DNA from: Polynucleobacter sp. MWH-Braz-FAM2G
Lineage (GTDB): Bacteria > Pseudomonadota > Gammaproteobacteria > Burkholderiales > Burkholderiaceae
Assembly: GCF_018687635.1 (NCBI RefSeq)
Contig: NZ_CP061300.1
Coordinates: 186,001 to 250,000 of the forward strand
Direction of reading: 5' to 3'
DNA: 64,000 nt
The notes under the pieces are model-generated. The model saw nothing but the letters and a program-made list of their open reading frames with translations, searched no databases and was not told where the DNA came from. Of the stretch, positions 8,167 to 17,109 are shown one piece after another (within the stretch, counting starts at the first letter, position 1; each line of letters starts with the position of its first letter). A program made the position numbers and the translations under genes.

Positions 8167-9102
8167 ATGTCTAAAACTTCTGAGCTCGTTTTTGCACCAG
8201 AACAAGATCAACCAGTTCGTTATATGGAGCGCACCCGAAGCTATTATTTGGGTCTAGGCTATGACAATCCATATGTATGGGCACACTATGTTGATGTGCC
8301 ATTTAGTCCTATTAAGAAACCACTCTCAGACTCTGTATTGGGTCTTATAACTACTGCCGTTCCTTATGACCCAGATAAAGGCCCGCAAGGACCAGGCTCT
8401 CCTTACAACGCGGCAGCAAAGTTTTATCAGCCCTACAAACAAAGCATCACAGACAATATTGATCTGAGAATTTCCCATGTGGGGATTGATCGTAAACATG
8501 CCAATATGGAAGATATTAATTGCTGGTTTCCATTGGAGGCTGCTAAAAGGGCGGTTGCGGCAAAAGTAATCAAGGCACTATCACCACATTTTTATGGCTT
8601 GCCTACCAATCGGAGTCAGCGTCATACATTAGAAATTGATGCCCCTCAAATTTTGGAAATGCTGAGGGCGGATAGTGTGGATGTTGCGATATTGATTCCA
8701 AACTGCCCAATATGTCATCAAAGTCAAAGTTTATTAGCCAGATATTTGGAGGCTGCAGGAATTTCTACTGTTGTAATGGGCGCGGCTAAAGATATTGTTG
8801 AATATTGTGGCGTTCCTAGATTTTTATTTTCTGATTTTCCTTTGGGTAATGCCGCAGCTAAGCCAAACGATGTTCATTCTCAGGATTTAAATTTCTCCTT
8901 GGCTCTAGGCTTGATTGAGGTGGCTCCCTCTGCACGTACAACAGTGCAGTCACCCTTAAGATGGTCTTCTGACCCGTCATGGAAGTTGGAGTACTCCAAT
9001 ATAGAAAAACTATCCCAACAGGAGATTTCTCGCTTGCGCGAGGAGGCAGAGCAAGTGCGTATTACCGCACGAGAACTCAGATTAAATAGCTTGGGTACTT
9101 AA
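8167..9102 (+). CDS. Glycine/sarcosine/betaine or D-proline reductase selenoprotein B family homologue, Cys form
   Basis: A 311-residue protein. The N-terminal part has VPFSPIKKPLSDSVLGLITTA, then DLRISHVGID, then the DINCWFPLE motif and the AKVIKALSPHFYG stretch, in the order found in PrdB/GrdB-like proteins. The redox site is IPNCPICHQSQ, with Cys-Pro-x-Cys where clostridial reductases carry selenocysteine, followed by LLARYLEAAGISTVVM. The start is ATG 8167 preceded by AGGGA; a TTG three bases earlier is possible. These soluble proteins in aerobes have no settled function. No GrdA, PrdA or selenium genes are nearby, so a role in Stickland-type reduction is unlikely. Its four last bases overlap the converging ispB gene. 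Confidence 0.72.
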   Translation: MSKTSELVFAPEQDQPVRYMERTRSYYLGLGYDNPYVWAHYVDVPFSPIKKPLSDSVLGLITTAVPYDPDKGPQGPGSPYNAAAKFYQPYKQSITDNIDLRISHVGIDRKHANMEDINCWFPLEAAKRAVAAKVIKALSPHFYGLPTNRSQRHTLEIDAPQILEMLRADSVDVAILIPNCPICHQSQSLLARYLEAAGISTVVMGAAKDIVEYCGVPRFLFSDFPLGNAAAKPNDVHSQDLNFSLALGLIEVAPSARTTVQSPLRWSSDPSWKLEYSNIEKLSQQEISRLREEAEQVRITARELRLNSLGT

Positions 9103-10103
9103 GTTTGTCTTGTGAGAGAGTATGCACACAAGGCCTCCAGCGCTTTAGTGGCTTCATTTACGGGGAAGTCCTTTAGGTAAGAAAGGGCTAAGTCTGCTTC
9201 ACGCTTGGCGACTGCTTGTGTGTAATCTAGGGCGCCAGAGTTTTGTACGGCAGCTAAAATTTGCGCAAATACATCATCAGGTAAATCTTGGTTTTGCTCA
9301 ATTGCTGCGCGAACTAAAAGTTGTTCTTCACTAGTGCCATTTTCTAATAAGTAAATGAGAGGTAGGGTCGGTTTACCCTCGCGAAGATCATCCCCAGCGT
9401 TTTTCCCCATCTGAGCAGCGCTAGCGGTGTAATCGAGTAAGTCGTCCATTAACTGAAAGGCAGTACCAATATGGCGACCAAATGCCGCAGCTTGTTCGCG
9501 TTGAGTATCGGTGGCATTTGCCAAAATAGCGCCTAGTTCTGTGGAAGCTTCAAAAAGCTTCGCAGTTTTGTAGCGAATGACTTGCAGATAACTAGCTTCA
9601 TCCACTTCGGGATCGTTCATATTCAGGAGTTGCAGAACTTCGCCTTCAGCAATCGTATTTGTCGCATCTGACAAGATTTGCATTACTCTAAGGTCGTTGG
9701 GTCTCACCATCATTTGGAAGGCGCGAGAGTATAGGAAGTCTCCAACCAGGACGCTTGCCGCATTGCCAAAAGCGGCATTGGCTGTCTCGCGACCCCTGCG
9801 GAGGGTCGATTCATCGACTACATCATCGTGTAAGAGGGTGGCTGTATGAATGAATTCGACAACAGCGGACATTTCTAAGATATGGGCAGTTTCTTTGCCA
9901 TTTGCTAGGGCTTTTGCCACCAACATCAAGAGCGCAGGTCTGACCCGTTTGCCGCCAGCCTGGATGATATAGGTGGAAATTTGGTCAATTAAGGCCACTT
10001 TTGAGGCCAAACGTTGACGAATAACCTCATCTAAAGCCTTGAAATCTAAGGCAATTGGGGCCAGGATTTGGCTTAAGTCATTGATTTTGACAGTGCTAGG
10101 CAT
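9099..10103 (-). CDS. ispB: Polyprenyl diphosphate synthase (octaprenyl type)
   Basis: A 334-residue trans-prenyltransferase that makes the long isoprenoid tail of ubiquinone. The first Asp-rich motif is DDVVDE at about 93-98, the second is QLMDDLLDYTA with its aspartates at 220-224, and GGKRVRPAL marks the substrate-binding lysine/arginine. I chose the ATG at 10103 (MPSTVKINDLSQILAP); the frame stays open further upstream but that stretch would run across the rplU promoter and start. It is divergent from rplU-rpmA, the usual place for ispB in proteobacteria. C40 chain length is inferred from the betaproteobacterial context. Confidence 0.9.
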   Translation of the reverse strand: MPSTVKINDLSQILAPIALDFKALDEVIRQRLASKVALIDQISTYIIQAGGKRVRPALLMLVAKALANGKETAHILEMSAVVEFIHTATLLHDDVVDESTLRRGRETANAAFGNAASVLVGDFLYSRAFQMMVRPNDLRVMQILSDATNTIAEGEVLQLLNMNDPEVDEASYLQVIRYKTAKLFEASTELGAILANATDTQREQAAAFGRHIGTAFQLMDDLLDYTASAAQMGKNAGDDLREGKPTLPLIYLLENGTSEEQLLVRAAIEQNQDLPDDVFAQILAAVQNSGALDYTQAVAKREADLALSYLKDFPVNEATKALEALCAYSLTRQT

Positions 10104-10115
10104 GCAAGATATAAT
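10087..10115 (+). promoter_or_regulatory. Consensus sigma70 promoter for rplU-rpmA
   Basis: A perfect TTGACA at 10087-10092 and a perfect TATAAT at 10110-10115 are separated by 17 bases. Transcription would begin near 10122, about 57 bases ahead of rplU. The element lies across the start codon of ispB (10101-10103), so the two genes compete for this DNA. Confidence 0.8.
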
Positions 10116-10178
10116 AATCGGCTTAGCTAGTCCAGGGTGGATTAGCTTAAATGTAAATATTAATTGAGGTTTCAATCC

Positions 10179-10490
10179 ATGTACGCGGTCATAAAAACCG
10201 GTGGCAAACAGTATAAAGTTGCCGCAGGCGAAAAATTGAAAATAGAACAGATACCAGCGGAAATCGGCAGCGAAATCACTCTTGACCAAGTCCTCGCCGT
10301 TGGCGAAGGCGCTTCACTGAAATTAGGTGATCCATTGGTTAATGGTGCAGCTGTGATGGCCACTGTCGTCTCCCAAGGACGTCACGATAAAGTGACAATC
10401 TTTAAGATGCGCCGTCGCAAGCATTATCAAAAGCACCAAGGCCATCGTCAAAATTTCACTGAAATTTTGATCAACACGATTAAAGCCTAA
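10179..10490 (+). CDS. rplU: 50S ribosomal protein L21
   Basis: A 103-residue ribosomal protein starting [20 protein letters not shown], the standard L21 N-terminus; upstream in-frame codons at 10164 are excluded by this. The C-terminal signature has [20 protein letters not shown]. It binds 23S rRNA. A GAGGT ribosome binding site precedes the ATG, and rpmA follows after 19 bases. Confidence 0.97.
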   Translation: MYAVIKTGGKQYKVAAGEKLKIEQIPAEIGSEITLDQVLAVGEGASLKLGDPLVNGAAVMATVVSQGRHDKVTIFKMRRRKHYQKHQGHRQNFTEILINTIKA

Positions 10491-10509
10491 TTCAAGGTAG
10501 GAGAAAGAT

Positions 10510-10770
10510 ATGGCACAGAAAAAAGGCGGCGGCTCAACACGAAATGGTCGCGACTCAGAATCGAAACGTTTAGGCGTTAAGGTATTTGGCGGCGAGCATA
10601 TTAATGCTGGCGGCATCATTATTCGTCAACGCGGTACCCGTGTTCACCCAGGTGCAAACGTTGGTATTGGTAAAGATCACACTTTGTTCGCCTTGGTTGA
10701 CGGTCAAGTGGAATTCGGCGTTAAGGGCGCCTTGAAAAAGGCCCAAGTTTCAGTTCTGCCTCGTTCATAA
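10510..10770 (+). CDS. rpmA: 50S ribosomal protein L27
   Basis: An 86-residue protein starting [20 protein letters not shown], the L27 signature whose N-terminal tail reaches the peptidyl-transferase centre. No N-terminal cleavage extension of the Firmicutes type is present. AGGAG precedes the start. It is co-transcribed with rplU and followed by a strong terminator. Confidence 0.97.
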   Translation: MAQKKGGGSTRNGRDSESKRLGVKVFGGEHINAGGIIIRQRGTRVHPGANVGIGKDHTLFALVDGQVEFGVKGALKKAQVSVLPRS

Positions 10771-10827
10771 GGCGCCTGACTGAGACTCGTTTGATTCAGA
10801 TTTATTCCGAATTTAACTCTTAGGAAC

Positions 10828-10853
10828 AGGCCTCGCTAAGCGAGGCCTTTTTT
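10828..10853 (+). terminator. Rho-independent terminator between rpmA and obg
   Basis: The 9-bp stem AGGCCTCGC / GCGAGGCCT has a TAA loop and is followed by a T-run to 10853. It ends only four bases before the obg start codon. The right arm includes GAGG at 10842-10845, the only visible ribosome binding site of obg. Confidence 0.88.
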
Positions 10854-10857
10854 ATTC

Positions 10858-11946
10858 ATGAAATTTATAGACGAAGCACGTATTGAAGTGATTGCCGGGC
10901 AAGGTGGTGCCGGAAGCGCCTCTATGCGCCGTGAAAAGTTTATTGAATTCGGTGGTCCAGATGGTGGTGATGGCGGTAAAGGCGGAAGTGTTTGGGCTAT
11001 TGCTGATCGCAATATCAACACCTTGATTGATTACCGTTACGCAAAAACGCACACCGCAAAAAATGGTGAGCCTGGCCGCGGGGCAGATTGTTATGGTCGT
11101 GCAGGCGATGATATTGAATTGCGTATGCCAGTGGGCACCATCATTTCCGATTATGAAACCGGCGAGCCTATTGCTGATTTAACTACGCACGGCGAGCGCC
11201 TTTGCTTGGCGCAGGGTGGCGTTGGTGGTTGGGGCAATATTCACTTTAAGAGCAGCACCAATAGAGCGCCACGCCAGAAGACAAATGGCAAACCAGGCGA
11301 ACGTCGCAAATTGAAATTGGAATTAAAGGTGTTGGCTGATGTGGGTTTATTGGGGATGCCAAATGCAGGCAAATCCACCTTAATCACTGCTGTTTCAAAT
11401 GCACGACCAAAGATTGCTGATTATCCATTTACAACTTTGCACCCTAATTTGGGTGTCGTGCGCATTGGTAATGAACGTAGTTTTGTTATCGCCGATATTC
11501 CCGGTTTGATTGAAGGTGCTGCTGAAGGCGCAGGTCTGGGACATCGTTTCTTGCGTCACTTGCAACGTACTGGAGTTTTGCTTCACTTGGTAGATATAGC
11601 TCCATTTGATGAGAATGTTGATCCAGTGGCCGATGCAAACGCAATCGTCAATGAGTTACGTAAGTACGATGAAGCTTTGGTGGAGAAGCCTCGCTGGTTA
11701 GTGCTCAATAAAGTCGACATGATCCCTGAAGAGGATCGCAAAAAAGTTATAGCTGACTTTGTGAAAAAGTTTAAGTGGAAAGGTCCTGTATTTGAGATTT
11801 CCGCTTTAACTGGTATGGGCTGCGATAAGCTTTGCTACTCCCTGCAAGATTATTTAGATTCTGTACGACGTGATCGAGATAATGCTGATGAACGTGCTCA
11901 AGATCCTCGTTATCAAGTTCAGTCAGAAGATAAAAAACCGGATTAA
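10858..11946 (+). CDS. obg: GTPase Obg/CgtA
   Basis: A 362-residue ribosome-associated GTPase involved in late 50S assembly and growth control. The glycine-rich Obg fold covers about 1-158 ([20 protein letters not shown]). The GTPase domain has G1 GMPNAGKST (about 166-174), G3 [12 protein letters not shown] and G4 NKVD. The start [15 protein letters not shown] matches the family. The start codon lies four bases after the T-run of a terminator, and GAGG within that hairpin is 12 bases upstream, so translation or transcription may depend on read-through. proB follows 21 bases after the stop. Confidence 0.96.
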   Translation: MKFIDEARIEVIAGQGGAGSASMRREKFIEFGGPDGGDGGKGGSVWAIADRNINTLIDYRYAKTHTAKNGEPGRGADCYGRAGDDIELRMPVGTIISDYETGEPIADLTTHGERLCLAQGGVGGWGNIHFKSSTNRAPRQKTNGKPGERRKLKLELKVLADVGLLGMPNAGKSTLITAVSNARPKIADYPFTTLHPNLGVVRIGNERSFVIADIPGLIEGAAEGAGLGHRFLRHLQRTGVLLHLVDIAPFDENVDPVADANAIVNELRKYDEALVEKPRWLVLNKVDMIPEEDRKKVIADFVKKFKWKGPVFEISALTGMGCDKLCYSLQDYLDSVRRDRDNADERAQDPRYQVQSEDKKPD

Positions 11947-11967
11947 CTAGTTAATTGGCTCTTTGTT

Positions 11968-12750
11968 ATGAACGCTAAAAAAACTCTACGGATTGTTGTT
12001 AAAGTGGGCTCTAGTTTAGTTACCAATAACGGTGAGGGACTAGATCATGCTGCGATAGCAAAGTGGGCTGAGCAAATGGCAAGCCTACTAAAAACTGGAC
12101 ATGAAGTGTTAATGGTTAGTTCGGGCGCTATCGCTGAGGGTATGCAGCGCCTCGGTTGGACTAAAAGACCACAGGAAATTCATCAATTACAGGCTGCTGC
12201 AGCGGTTGGTCAGATGGGTTTAGTTCAGGTGTATGAGAGTTGTTTTGCGCGTTTTAATTTGCGTAGTGCGCAGGTCTTACTGACAAATGCGGATTTGGCG
12301 GATGCAGAACGAAATGCCAATGCTCGGGCTACTTTGGATACCTTGTTGAGATTAGGAGTAGTTCCAATTATCAATGAAAACGATACAGTTGTAACTGATG
12401 AAATTAAATTTGGTGATAACGATAGTCTTGCTGCGTTAGTGACCAATTTAATAAACGCAGATCTCTTGATAATTTTGACTGATCAGGGTGGATTATTCAC
12501 GGCTGATCCCCGCCAAAATCCTGATGCAACATTACTGACCAATGCCACTGCAGGTGATCCTGCTTTGGAAAAAATGGCTGGTGGAGCAGCGAGTGAGCTC
12601 AGTAAAGGTGGAATGCTTACTAAGGTATTTGCTGCCAAAATAGCAGCTAAAACTGGGGCCAATACGATTATTGCCTCTGGCCGCGAAGATCAAGTCCTGA
12701 TACGACTAATGCAAGGTGCGCCAATTGGTACGTTTTTAAAAGCTCGTTAA
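11968..12750 (+). CDS. proB: Glutamate 5-kinase, kinase domain only
   Basis: A 260-residue enzyme for the first step of proline synthesis, phosphorylating glutamate. The amino-acid kinase fold is complete: [11 protein letters not shown] near 10, [10 protein letters not shown] near 51, and [20 protein letters not shown] in the centre, then [13 protein letters not shown]. It stops at IGTFLKAR, where E. coli and Burkholderia enzymes (about 367-372 residues) continue into a PUA domain, which is absent here. The next pathway enzyme, proA, lies at 54.3 kb and is not linked. The stop overlaps the stop of the converging CNP1-like gene. Confidence 0.93.
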   Translation: MNAKKTLRIVVKVGSSLVTNNGEGLDHAAIAKWAEQMASLLKTGHEVLMVSSGAIAEGMQRLGWTKRPQEIHQLQAAAAVGQMGLVQVYESCFARFNLRSAQVLLTNADLADAERNANARATLDTLLRLGVVPIINENDTVVTDEIKFGDNDSLAALVTNLINADLLIILTDQGGLFTADPRQNPDATLLTNATAGDPALEKMAGGAASELSKGGMLTKVFAAKIAAKTGANTIIASGREDQVLIRLMQGAPIGTFLKAR

Positions 12751-13319
12751 TAGCCAATTATTTGTCCCATTGAATTACTGGGTTTAGTTCCACCGGTAAA
12801 GCTATTTGGATTGAGTGAATTTAAAACCGTTGCAATACTTTTCTCTTGAGTATTGAAGTTGCAAAAGGCTCCAGAAGCTAACGCTGCTTGATAACGATTA
12901 GTTACTTTGGGTTTAATGTCATTCCAGCTGCTTAATGGGTTTTTAATCCACTTATTATTTTCAAGAGTCCCATACAGTCGCCATTGATATGAATCACAGC
13001 GAATTCCCTCATATTGCACCTGTTCCCCACCGCTTGGATTGGTTATTACTACTGTATATCTAGTGACGCCATCGGCAGCAATTAGGATGGAGCTTGTATC
13101 AATTGCAAACTTGAAAATAGTTCCCTGAGAAACATAGAACGGCAGTAATGTAGACTTATTGGGGGCACTTAACGGCAATGTAGTTTCACCTTCTTTAAAA
13201 ACCATGGGTGCAAAGGGATCTAGACCACTTTGCATAGGATCTCCTGAGCAGGCTATTAAGCCGAGCCCAATAGAAATGCTGGTTCCATATTGTTTGAGTT
13301 TTTTAATGGCAGGGTTCAT
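12747..13319 (-). CDS. CNP1-like lipoprotein
   Basis: A 190-residue probable lipoprotein. The N-terminus has a lysine-rich start, a hydrophobic stretch and the lipobox LIAC at about 21-24. The rest matches the CNP1-like family of betaproteobacteria in [18 protein letters not shown] and in the C-terminal [12 protein letters not shown] region. The function is not known. Its ATG overlaps the stop of rppH by four bases, so the two form a unit; the 3' end overlaps that of proB on the opposite strand (stop codons share TTAA). Confidence 0.75.
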   Translation of the reverse strand: MNPAIKKLKQYGTSISIGLGLIACSGDPMQSGLDPFAPMVFKEGETTLPLSAPNKSTLLPFYVSQGTIFKFAIDTSSILIAADGVTRYTVVITNPSGGEQVQYEGIRCDSYQWRLYGTLENNKWIKNPLSSWNDIKPKVTNRYQAALASGAFCNFNTQEKSIATVLNSLNPNSFTGGTKPSNSMGQIIGY

Positions 13320-13915
13320 TTTTGTTTGCCTGATTCTTTTGAAGAGTTGGAATTTTCTTCGCTGCTGGCATAAAAAGACTGGAATAGGTCAAGCGGAGTG
13401 CCCCAGGCTAGCTGTTGCATACGCATGCCTCGGGAAAGATAACGGGCAAGTTCAGATAGTGCTAATTGATAGACTTCCCTCTTAAAGTCGATCACTGCAT
13501 CTAGTTGTATCCAAAAGGGCACCCAGCGCCAAGCATCAAATTCAGGGTGTTCTGATGCTCGTAACTGAATATCGCTATCTAAACCTACTAGGCGCAATAG
13601 AAACCAAATTTGTTTTTGGCCACGATAGGCAGCGCGATGAATACGGCTTGAATGTTGGCGACGCAAGTATTCCTCGGGGACGTCATAGCGAAGCCAGTCC
13701 CTAGTCCGTCCAATAATTTGGACATGCTCCGGTAGTAAGCCAACCTCCTCTTGCAGTTCGCGGTACATAGCCTGTTCAGGGCTTTCACCATGCTGAATCC
13801 CGCCCTGCGGGAACTGCCACGAATGCTGCCCAACGCGTTTTCCCCAGAAAACCTCGTTACGGCTGTTGAGGAGGACAATGCCGACATTCGGGCGATACCC
13901 TTCACGGTCAAGCAT
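13316..13915 (-). CDS. rppH: RNA pyrophosphohydrolase (Nudix)
   Basis: A 199-residue Nudix hydrolase that removes pyrophosphate from the 5' end of mRNA and so starts decay. It begins [17 protein letters not shown], as in RppH, and has WQFPQGG then the Nudix box [20 protein letters not shown] (residues 38-57). The C-terminal extension beyond residue 155 is rich in Ser/Glu/Lys and probably disordered. It is divergent from proS with 48 bases between, and the CNP1-like gene follows with a 4-base overlap. Confidence 0.93.
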   Translation of the reverse strand: MLDREGYRPNVGIVLLNSRNEVFWGKRVGQHSWQFPQGGIQHGESPEQAMYRELQEEVGLLPEHVQIIGRTRDWLRYDVPEEYLRRQHSSRIHRAAYRGQKQIWFLLRLVGLDSDIQLRASEHPEFDAWRWVPFWIQLDAVIDFKREVYQLALSELARYLSRGMRMQQLAWGTPLDLFQSFYASSEENSNSSKESGKQK

Positions 13916-13950
13916 GATCGTGCCTCAAATCCTTTAAAATCAATGATTTG

Positions 13951-13978
13951 ATTATATCCATACATGAAAGCATCACAA
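13951..13978 (-). promoter_or_regulatory. Candidate sigma70 promoter for rppH
   Basis: On the minus strand a perfect TATAAT (13956-13951) has TTGTGA (13978-13973) 16 bases upstream. Transcription would start near 13944, about 30 bases ahead of rppH. The element covers the proS start codon at 13964. The -35 match is only 4 of 6. Confidence 0.42.
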
Positions 13979-15706
13979 TCATTTCTCGCCACGCTAAAAG
14001 AAGCCCCCTCTGACGCTGAGGTGGTTTCGCATAAGCTAATGGTGCGCGCAGGTTTAATTCGCAAGCTGAGTGCAGGCATTTATAACTATTTGCCACTCGG
14101 TTTAAAAGTTATTCGTAAGGTAGAAAATATCATTCGCGAAGAAATGAATCGAGCAGGTGCAATCGAATTATTGATGCCAATGATTCAGCCTGCTGAACTT
14201 TGGCAAGAGACAGGTCGCTGGGAAAAGATGGGGCCAGAGTTACTCCGTATCAAAGATCGTCATGATCGTGATTTCTTAATTCAGCCTACCTCTGAGGAGG
14301 TAATTACTGATTTAGCTCGCAATGAAATTAGGAGCTATAAGCAACTGCCAGTCAATTTTTATCAGATTCAAACCAAGTTTCGTGATGAGCGTCGTCCTCG
14401 TTTCGGCATCATGCGTGGTCGTGAGTTCAGCATGAAAGATGCTTACTCTTTTGATCGGGATGTGGAAGGTCTAAAGAAGTCTTACCAAATCATGTTTGAT
14501 GCATATACCCGCATCTTCAAGCGCATGGGTTTACAGTTCCGTGCGGTAACAGCAGATAACGGCGCTATTGGAGGATCTGGTAGTCAAGAGTTCCACGTGA
14601 TTGCCGATACGGGTGAAGATGCGATTGTGTATTGTCCAAATTCTGATTACGCAGCCAACTTGGAGGCTGCTGAGTCATTGTCTTTGATTGCGGAACGCGC
14701 TGCTGGTACTGTTGCAATGGCAAAAGTTCCAACTCCAGAAAAGACAAACTGTGCAGACGTTGCAAAGTTGCTGAATATTCCTCTAGAGAAAACAGTGAAG
14801 TCTTTATTGTTTGCTGCAGACCAAGAAAACAGACCAGCAAAACTCTTCATGTTGTTAGTGCGTGGCGATCATGAGCTTAATGAGGTAAAGGCTAGCAAGG
14901 TGCCTGGAATGGCTGAATCACGTTTTGCTACGGAAGCAGAAATCAAGCAAGCCTGCAATGCTCCAGCGGGTTACTTGGGACCGGTTGGTGTAAGGGCAGA
15001 TGTAACCGTTGTGGCAGATCGGACCGTTGCCAATATGTCTGATTTTGTTTGTGGTGCAAATGATGCGGGTTATCACTTGACCGGTGTGAACTGGGGTCGT
15101 GATTTACCTGAAGCATTGGTTCTTGATATTCGTAATGCGGTGATCGGGGACCCTTCGCCTGATGGTAAAGGGATTGTTGATATTTGTCGTGGTATTGAAG
15201 TCGGTCACGTCTTCCAGTTGGGCACGCGTTATTCAGAGGCAATGGGTTGCACATACTTAGACCAGCAAGGTAAAGCTCAGCCCATGGTGATGGGTTGCTA
15301 TGGCATTGGTGTTACTCGCTTACTGGGTGCTGCGATTGAGCAAGGTCATGATGAGAAGGGCATTATTTGGCCAATTTCAATGGCGCCATTTGAGGTGGTG
15401 ATTTGTCCTATGGGATACGAAAAATCAGAGGCCGTTAAAGTTGCATGCGATCAATTGCATGATGAGCTATTAGCAGCTGGCATCGATGTGATTTTGGATG
15501 ATCGTAATGAACGTCCTGGAGCGATGTTTGCTGACTGGGAATTAATTGGGGCACCGTTCCGCGTAGTGATTGGCGATCGTGGCTTAGCGGATTCTCAAGT
15601 AGAGTTTAAGAGTCGAACTGATGCTGAATCTCAAAACATTCCATTGGGCGATATCAAGGCAAAAGTCATTTCTGCAGTCAACACTGCAAAAAACTTGGTT
15701 AGTTAA
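13964..15706 (+). CDS. proS: Prolyl-tRNA synthetase, bacterial type
   Basis: A 580-residue class II aminoacyl-tRNA synthetase. Motif 1 and 2 regions are visible ([40 protein letters not shown]), as are the editing (INS) domain at about 225-380 and motif 3 with [13 protein letters not shown] near 450. The anticodon-binding domain is at the end. The start [20 protein letters not shown] fits the family. It ends directly against the stop codon of the converging ffh gene. Confidence 0.97.
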   Translation: MKASQSFLATLKEAPSDAEVVSHKLMVRAGLIRKLSAGIYNYLPLGLKVIRKVENIIREEMNRAGAIELLMPMIQPAELWQETGRWEKMGPELLRIKDRHDRDFLIQPTSEEVITDLARNEIRSYKQLPVNFYQIQTKFRDERRPRFGIMRGREFSMKDAYSFDRDVEGLKKSYQIMFDAYTRIFKRMGLQFRAVTADNGAIGGSGSQEFHVIADTGEDAIVYCPNSDYAANLEAAESLSLIAERAAGTVAMAKVPTPEKTNCADVAKLLNIPLEKTVKSLLFAADQENRPAKLFMLLVRGDHELNEVKASKVPGMAESRFATEAEIKQACNAPAGYLGPVGVRADVTVVADRTVANMSDFVCGANDAGYHLTGVNWGRDLPEALVLDIRNAVIGDPSPDGKGIVDICRGIEVGHVFQLGTRYSEAMGCTYLDQQGKAQPMVMGCYGIGVTRLLGAAIEQGHDEKGIIWPISMAPFEVVICPMGYEKSEAVKVACDQLHDELLAAGIDVILDDRNERPGAMFADWELIGAPFRVVIGDRGLADSQVEFKSRTDAESQNIPLGDIKAKVISAVNTAKNLVS

Positions 15707-17089
15707 TTATTTTTTAAAGAGACCGCCAATGCCTTTGGCGGCTCCTTTTGCAGCCATGCTAGCCATGGCACGTGCCATTTTCCCACCTTTAAATTGTTTC
15801 ATCATTGCTTGCATTTGCTCGAACTGAGCGAGTAGACGATTTACTTCCTGTACTTCTACGCCAGAACCTGCGGCTATACGACGCTTACGGCTTGCTTTGA
15901 GTAATTCAGGTTTTCGGCGCTCTTGAGGTGTCATGCTGTCAATGATTCCGCGCATGCGTGTAGTTTGTTTATCGGCATTACTAAGGTTTGCCTTGGAGGC
16001 TGCTTGAGCTACTTGACTTGGTAGCTTATCCATTAAGCTAGCCATGCCACCCATCTTTTGCATTTGCATCAGTTGATCACGAAAATCTTCTAGATCAAAG
16101 CCGCCTTTAGAAATCTTATTAGCTAATTTCTCCGCTTTGGCAACATCAACGTGTTGTTGAGCTTGTTCTACTAATGCCAGAATGTCGCCCATGCCCAAAA
16201 TACGATTGGCCATGCGCTCGGCATCAAAGGCCTCAAGACCATCCATCTTCTCGGCTACACCGATAAATTTGAGTGGTACACCTGTTACTTGGCGAACAGA
16301 AAGCGCGGCACCACCTCGGGAGTCGCCATCCAGTTTTGTAAGGATTACTCCAGTGAGTGGTAGTGCCTCGTGGAAAGCTTTAGCGGTGTTGACCGCATCT
16401 TGACCAAGCATGGCATCAACTACAAATAATGTTTCGATGGGATTGAGGCTGGTATGCAAGGTTTTAATTTCTTGCATGAGTGCCTCGTCAATACCCAGGC
16501 GACCTGCCGTATCTACCAGCACTACATCGAAGTAATGGCGACGCGCCCAGTCAAGGGCGGCTAGGGCGATATCAATCGGCTTTTGATTAATATTGCTTGG
16601 AAAAAATTCTGCGCCAACTTGCTTAGAGACAGTCTCTAGTTGCTCAATCGCAGCTGGCCGATAAACGTCGCAAGAAACAGTAAGTACTTTCTTCTTCTTT
16701 TTCTCTTGTAACCACTTTGCTAGTTTTCCAACCGAGGTGGTCTTACCCGCACCCTGTAAACCAGCCATCAAGATGACAGCTGGTGGCTGGGTCGCTAGAT
16801 TAAGGTCACCACTTTGGTTGGGGTCACCCGTCATGACTTGGGCAAGTTCGCGCTGGACTACCCCTACAAGAGCTTGCCCCGGACTAAGGCTACCAACCAC
16901 TTCTTCGCCAAGGGCTTTAAATTTAATTTGTTCCAGTAAAGACTTCACTACTGGTAGGGCTACGTCAGCTTCCAATAAGGCTAGACGGATTTCCCGTAGC
17001 ATTTCTGCGGTATTGGCTTCAGTGAGGCGAGCTTGACCCCGCATTGTTTTAACAACGCGAGATAAGCGGTCGGTGAGGTTTTCTAGCAT
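15707..17089 (-). CDS. ffh: Signal recognition particle GTPase Ffh
   Basis: A 460-residue SRP54 protein that targets nascent membrane proteins with 4.5S RNA. The N domain (1-85) is followed by the G domain with GLQGAGKTTSVGKLA (about 110-124), DVYRPAA, VDTAGR and TKLDGDSRGGAAL. The M domain is methionine-rich (QLMQMQKMGGMASLM; QMQAMMKQFKGGKMARAM) and ends GGLFKK. The stop codon abuts that of proS with no gap, so no terminator fits between. It is divergent from the ypjD-like gene, 20 bases apart. Confidence 0.97.
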   Translation of the reverse strand: MLENLTDRLSRVVKTMRGQARLTEANTAEMLREIRLALLEADVALPVVKSLLEQIKFKALGEEVVGSLSPGQALVGVVQRELAQVMTGDPNQSGDLNLATQPPAVILMAGLQGAGKTTSVGKLAKWLQEKKKKKVLTVSCDVYRPAAIEQLETVSKQVGAEFFPSNINQKPIDIALAALDWARRHYFDVVLVDTAGRLGIDEALMQEIKTLHTSLNPIETLFVVDAMLGQDAVNTAKAFHEALPLTGVILTKLDGDSRGGAALSVRQVTGVPLKFIGVAEKMDGLEAFDAERMANRILGMGDILALVEQAQQHVDVAKAEKLANKISKGGFDLEDFRDQLMQMQKMGGMASLMDKLPSQVAQAASKANLSNADKQTTRMRGIIDSMTPQERRKPELLKASRKRRIAAGSGVEVQEVNRLLAQFEQMQAMMKQFKGGKMARAMASMAAKGAAKGIGGLFKK

Positions 17090-17109
17090 TTATCGATTAG
17101 ACTTTCTAG

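Noticed and set aside
10104..10289. N-terminal extension of the ispB frame.
   Set aside because: It runs through the rplU start and the consensus promoter on the other strand and does not resemble the enzyme family.
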